Below are positions 4,726 through 8,133 of a DNA stretch of 8,133 nt, in pieces. The notes beneath the pieces were generated by a model. It had not been told where the DNA came from. It searched no databases and was given only the letters and a program-made list of their open reading frames with translations. A program made the translations under genes and the position numbers. Location of the stretch: positions 1-8,133 of the forward strand of contig JAIOPA010000249.1 of assembly GCA_021414165.1 (NCBI GenBank), in the 5' to 3' direction. How positions within the stretch are numbered: position 1 is the first letter of the stretch; each line of letters opens with the position of its first letter. This DNA is from Candidatus Eiseniibacteriota bacterium (lineage in GTDB: Bacteria; Eisenbacteria; RBG-16-71-46).

Positions 4726-6642
4726 ATGAAGCGAGTCGTTTCACTCGCCATCCTGTGCGCGGCTCTGGCGTTCGTCGCCACGGCACACGCCCAGCCGCCG
4801 CGGCAGGACGTCATCTGGGCGCGTTCCACTGCAGGCGCTCCGATCGTCCTCGACGGCATCCTCGATGAGCCCGAATGGGCACTGGCGGAATCCAAGACGC
4901 TCAACTTCGGGACCGATCTCGGCATCCCGGGTAGCGGCTACAAGTTCGAGGGCGGTTTCGCGCCGACCGATCCCACTCGCGCCGAGGTCCGGTTCCTCAC
5001 GCGCAACAACATCCTCTATATGGGCGTCACGCTGCCGGACAAGTCGATCGGTGGCTCCAAGAACTTCAACCGCTTCGATGGTCTGCTCATGGCGCTCAAG
5101 GATCACCTGAGCGGTGGCCGTCCTGCGGGCCCGGTCGAGCACTTCTATGTCTGGTGGGATAACGACCCGGTCGCCACGGATCCGCAGCCGGCCGGCCGTC
5201 AGCCGGCGTTCGCCGGTGGGCCGTTCGCGCAGAACCCGTCGTACTCGGGCCCGCCGCGTTCGCCGGCGCAGATCGCCGCGTGGGACGCCGTCACCAAGGT
5301 GCACGGCATCGCGAACCAGGATGCCGGTGGCCCCGATACGTCGTGGGTGGTCGAGATGAAGTTCGACCTGTCGGCGACGGGCTACGACATCACGCAGCCG
5401 AACGGCGACATCGTCGAGTTCAACCTGTCGATCTACGACAACGACAACTACTGGCCGATCGTGCCCATCAACCTCGCCTCCAACCGTGTGTGGTGGCAGG
5501 GGCCGTGGGGCAACTCGATGGGCTATAACGAAGTCCGCATCATGTGCAAGCCCAGCGTCACGGTGAACAGCGGTCCGCTGCCGTACACGGGCCCCGAGTT
5601 GATCGTGCCGAACGGCCAGTTGTTCGCCTCGCCGAACATCGACGGTCTGCTGTCCGATGCGGTGTGGGCGCACGCGGCCACGTTCGACATCCGCTATGGC
5701 GACGATGTGCTGCGTAACAGCTACCCGGGCATCCTCAAGTGGCGCTCGGGCCAGTACCAGCCGCCGGTCAACGGTGGTCTGGCGGCGGTGCTCGATCCGG
5801 CGGACTGCACGGTCAAGTACTTCTTCCGTGACGACTCGCTGTTCATCGGCTTCGATGTGCGCGACGCGGCGGTGCAGAGCTACCCGCTCGTGGACCGCAT
5901 GGACGGCTTCGTGGTCGGCATCTACGACCGCGTGGCGCGCGAGAGCTTCGATGCCACGCTCCAGCCGCACCGGCTCACGTTCGATGTGAGCCCCACGGGT
6001 GGTGCGCGCACGGGCGACTTCCTCACCACGCTCGTCAACAATGGCGGCGCGCGCGTGCGGCTGCAGCTCAAGGCCGGCACAACGCTCGACACGCTCGGCT
6101 CGAACATCGACACGGGCTACACGGCCGAGTTGGTGATCGACCTCACCAAGATCGGCTATCCGGCCGGCCGTGGTGACGGTGTCGTGTTCTTCAACGTGAA
6201 CCACTATGACGGCGACTCGTTCGTGCCGTTCACGGACAGCTACGGCACGCGCACGTGGTGGGCGGCCGAGTACGACAACACGTGCTGCCCGGCGTGGTCG
6301 TACATGGACCCGTTCACGAACGTGCTGCTCGATGCGCCGCAGCCCGGCCCCTCGAGCCACGGCTACGTGCTGCTGGGTGCGACGCCGAATCCGTTCCGCT
6401 CGGCGACGACCGTGCGCTTCCGTCTGCCGTCGGCGGCGCGTGTGCAGCTCGATGTGTTCGATCCGCAGGGCCGTCCGGTGCACTCGGTCGACCTGGGCGT
6501 GCAGCCCGCGGGTGAGCGCAGCGCCCCGATCGCCGGCTTCCGTGGCGCCGCGGGCGTGTACCTGTATCGCCTGCGCATGACCGACCCGGCCTCGGGCGCG
6601 GTCCGTGCGGCCTTGAACGGCCGCGCGCTGGTCATCCGTTAA
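4726..6642 (+). CDS. Secreted protein with two CBM9-like domains and FlgD-like tail
   Basis: A 638-residue exported protein, probably a surface or secreted carbohydrate-binding protein; the ligand is unknown. GGGAGG (4713-4718) is 7 bases before the ATG. A signal peptide (KR, hydrophobic core, AHA then Gln23) begins it; Cys11 lies in a poor lipobox, so cleavage by signal peptidase I is more likely than lipidation. Residues ~37-275 form a first CBM9-like module, opening with the hallmark APIVLDGILDEPEW and ending in an aromatic region (YDNDNYW, RVWWQGPWGN). Residues ~300-535 are a second module (NIDGLLSDAVWAHA, VKYFFRDDSLFIGFDVRD, TWWAAEYDN). Residues ~545-638 are a FlgD/Por-sorting-like sandwich (TPNPFR, FRLP, VFDPQGRPVHS, GVYLYRLR, ending LVIR). 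In enzymes CBM9 modules bind sugar ends, but no catalytic domain is visible here. A promoter with a LacI-type operator lies upstream, and a TonB-dependent receptor follows, suggesting a role in carbohydrate capture (inference). Confidence 0.85.
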   Translation: MKRVVSLAILCAALAFVATAHAQPPRQDVIWARSTAGAPIVLDGILDEPEWALAESKTLNFGTDLGIPGSGYKFEGGFAPTDPTRAEVRFLTRNNILYMGVTLPDKSIGGSKNFNRFDGLLMALKDHLSGGRPAGPVEHFYVWWDNDPVATDPQPAGRQPAFAGGPFAQNPSYSGPPRSPAQIAAWDAVTKVHGIANQDAGGPDTSWVVEMKFDLSATGYDITQPNGDIVEFNLSIYDNDNYWPIVPINLASNRVWWQGPWGNSMGYNEVRIMCKPSVTVNSGPLPYTGPELIVPNGQLFASPNIDGLLSDAVWAHAATFDIRYGDDVLRNSYPGILKWRSGQYQPPVNGGLAAVLDPADCTVKYFFRDDSLFIGFDVRDAAVQSYPLVDRMDGFVVGIYDRVARESFDATLQPHRLTFDVSPTGGARTGDFLTTLVNNGGARVRLQLKAGTTLDTLGSNIDTGYTAELVIDLTKIGYPAGRGDGVVFFNVNHYDGDSFVPFTDSYGTRTWWAAEYDNTCCPAWSYMDPFTNVLLDAPQPGPSSHGYVLLGATPNPFRSATTVRFRLPSAARVQLDVFDPQGRPVHSVDLGVQPAGERSAPIAGFRGAAGVYLYRLRMTDPASGAVRAALNGRALVIR

Positions 6643-6651
6643 GAAGTAGAG

Positions 6652-6683
6652 CGGCGGCGGGCCCCGTAGGGGGCTCGCCGCCG
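6652..6683 (+). terminator. Terminator hairpin after the CBM9-like gene
   Basis: A 14-bp stem with one G-U pair (6652-6665 with 6670-6683) closes on the tetraloop GTAG, starting 9 bases after the TAA stop. The downstream TCGTATTCC is only partly T-rich. The stability and position indicate a transcription end or attenuation point between this gene and the receptor gene 27 bases further on. Confidence 0.78.
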
Positions 6684-6709
6684 TCGTATTCCCCGGAGGC
6701 GAACCCCGA

Positions 6710-8133
6710 GTGCACAGCCGGTCGATCGCAGTCCCGCGTCGCGTGTCGCGCACAGGTCTGGTCCACGGATGGGTCATGAGGCTCGTGTGGGGCGCCGCAT
6801 TGTGCGCCACGCTGGTGGCGCTCGGCCTCACGCAGTTCGCCACGCCGGCGGCAGCCGGCACCTCGGGCCGCATCAGCGGCCGCGTGTTGGACGGCAAGAA
6901 GCAGCCGCTCGCGGGTGTCACCGTGGGCATGATCGGTGTGGCGCTGGGTGCCATGAGCGGTGAGGACGGCCGCTTCACGATCATCAACATCCCGGCCGGC
7001 TCCTACACGGTGCGCGCCAGCCTCGTGGGGTATCGCGCGGTCACCACCACGAGCGTGCTGGTGTCGGCCGACGAAGCCACCAAGCTCGACCTGGTGCTGG
7101 AAGAAGCACCGGTGCAGATGCAGGAAGTGGTGGTCTCGGCCAAGCGTCCCGTCGTCGAGATCAACCGCACGAGCACGGTGGCGATCGTGCCGCGCGAGGA
7201 GATCGAGAAGCTGCCGGTGCAGGAACTGCAGGACGTCGTGAACCTGCAGGCCGGCGTGGTCGATGGCCACTTCCGCGGTGGCCGCCAGAACGAGGTGCAG
7301 TACCAGGTCGACGGCGTGAGCGTGAACAACCCGTTCGACAACTCGAACTCCGTACGGCTCGACCGCTCGCTGCTGGAGGAAGTGCAGGTCGTCTCGGGCA
7401 CGTTCGATGCCGAGTACGGCCAGGCCATGAGCGGCGTGGTGAACGCCGTGCTGCGCCGCGGAACCGAGCAGTTCGCGTGGGATGCCGAGGCCTTGTCGGG
7501 TGGCTTCCTGTACAGCGAGTCGTCGCGCGGCCAGGCGTTCGATGCGAACCCGTGGGCCAAGCAGGACTTCCAGGTCACGTTCTCGGGGCCGACGTTCTTG
7601 AACAAGACCACGTTCCTCGCCAACGGCAGCCGGCATGTGAGCGACGGCGCGTACTACGCGACGCGGCGCTTCACGCAGGCGCAGACCGGCGATGGCGCGG
7701 CCGCGACCAAGGCGAACTCACCCGATGGCGACGGCGAGCGCGTGCCGCTGTCGCGCACCAAGGAGTGGAGCGGGCTGTTCAAGCTGTCGAACCGCGCGTT
7801 CGAGGGCAAGGAGATCGCGTACCAGTTCCTGGGCAACGCGGTCGATGCGCGCAACATCGGCTGGGACCTGCACCTGCTGCCGGATGCCGGCACGCGCGTG
7901 CGCTCGCTGAACATCGTGCATGGGCTCACGTTCACGCACACGCTCAGCCCCAAGCGCTACTACCAGGTCGATCTGCGCCAGAACTACACGGACACGCGCG
8001 ACATGGCGTACGACGACGTGAACGACCCGCGTTATCAGATCTATGGCCCGCTCACGGGTTCGACGGGCTACGAGTTCGGCCACCCGGTGCAGGGTGTCTC
8101 ACTCGGCCGGTTCCAGACCACCACGAACATGTT
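6710..8133 (+). CDS. TonB-dependent receptor with carboxypeptidase-regulatory-like domain (5' part)
   Basis: The first 474 residues of an outer-membrane, SusC/RagA-like TonB-dependent receptor, open to the window end. I chose GTG 6710, 10 bases after GGAGG (6695-6699); ATG 6776 (residue 23) is an alternative that would give a shorter signal peptide but has no good ribosome-binding site. The signal sequence runs to about Ala49 (TPAAA). Residues ~51-137 are a carboxypeptidase-regulatory-like beta-sandwich (SGRISGRVLDGKKQPLAGV, GEDGRFTIINIPAGSYTVRA). EVVVSAKRP (139-147) is the usual linker before the plug, which spans about 150-253 with VQYQVDGVSVNNPF and SGTFDAEYGQAMSGVVNAV. Barrel strands rich in aromatic and polar residues follow. 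Such receptors import large nutrients with energy from TonB-ExbBD. The substrate cannot be read from sequence; the CBM9-like neighbour hints at a glycan. Confidence 0.93.
   Translation, partial: MHSRSIAVPRRVSRTGLVHGWVMRLVWGAALCATLVALGLTQFATPAAAGTSGRISGRVLDGKKQPLAGVTVGMIGVALGAMSGEDGRFTIINIPAGSYTVRASLVGYRAVTTTSVLVSADEATKLDLVLEEAPVQMQEVVVSAKRPVVEINRTSTVAIVPREEIEKLPVQELQDVVNLQAGVVDGHFRGGRQNEVQYQVDGVSVNNPFDNSNSVRLDRSLLEEVQVVSGTFDAEYGQAMSGVVNAVLRRGTEQFAWDAEALSGGFLYSESSRGQAFDANPWAKQDFQVTFSGPTFLNKTTFLANGSRHVSDGAYYATRRFTQAQTGDGAAATKANSPDGDGERVPLSRTKEWSGLFKLSNRAFEGKEIAYQFLGNAVDARNIGWDLHLLPDAGTRVRSLNIVHGLTFTHTLSPKRYYQVDLRQNYTDTRDMAYDDVNDPRYQIYGPLTGSTGYEFGHPVQGVSLGRFQTTTNM

Noticed and set aside
4747..4758. 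Lipoprotein signal (Cys11) in the CBM9-like protein
   Set aside because: The residue before Cys11 is Leu, not Gly, Ala or Ser, and the cysteine lies in the middle of the hydrophobic core, while a good AHA cleavage site follows at residues 20-22.
6643..6709. A separate promoter for the TonB-dependent receptor gene
   Set aside because: Between the terminator hairpin and the GTG start there are only 26 bases, and no -35/-10 pair is visible. A promoter inside the preceding coding region cannot be excluded but is not supported.

Overview
All genes in this window lie on the + strand of a very GC-rich chromosome. Three large proteins appear to be exported. Two of them, otherwise unrelated, end in the same FlgD/Por-sorting-like beta-sandwich tail, and a TonB-dependent receptor carries a carboxypeptidase-regulatory-like N-terminal domain. 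This mix suggests a high-GC, diderm (outer-membrane) lineage in or near the FCB group; Candidatus Eisenbacteria is my best guess. That is inference from protein style, not from a phylogenetic marker.

Layout: (1) 1-1695 is one transcription unit: the tail of an unidentified gene, a small DUF4760-like protein with a lysine/alanine-rich tail, and aroC (chorismate synthase), whose ATG directly follows the stop of the preceding gene. A strong hairpin at 1706-1747 closes the unit. (2) 1869-3203 encodes a secreted HAF-repeat protein with exactly seven ~44-residue repeats (probably a seven-bladed beta-propeller) and a FlgD-like sorting tail. Its 5' leader holds a stable hairpin. (3) 3218-4468 is the aroF unit. 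A promoter is followed by a 27-codon leader peptide in which 9 residues are aromatic (4 Trp, 4 Phe, 1 Tyr), then an antiterminator helix overlapping a Rho-independent terminator, then a type I-beta DAHP synthase with all catalytic residues. This is a complete ribosome-mediated transcription attenuator and the main find of the window. (4) 4546-6683 has a promoter overlapped by a perfect match to the LacI/CcpA-family operator consensus, then a secreted protein with two CBM9-like domains and a FlgD-like tail, closed by a 14-bp terminator hairpin. (5) From 6710 to beyond the window end runs a SusC/RagA-like TonB-dependent receptor.

How they work together: aroF and aroC encode the first and last steps of the shikimate/chorismate pathway but sit in separate units. 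The entry step is apparently controlled twice, by transcription attenuation on aromatic aminoacyl-tRNA supply and probably by feedback through the enzyme's N-terminal ferredoxin-like domain. The right half looks like an outer-surface carbohydrate module: a CBM9-like secreted protein under a putative sugar-responsive LacI-family repressor, next to an outer-membrane transporter. No tRNA, rRNA, CRISPR array or insertion sequence was seen.
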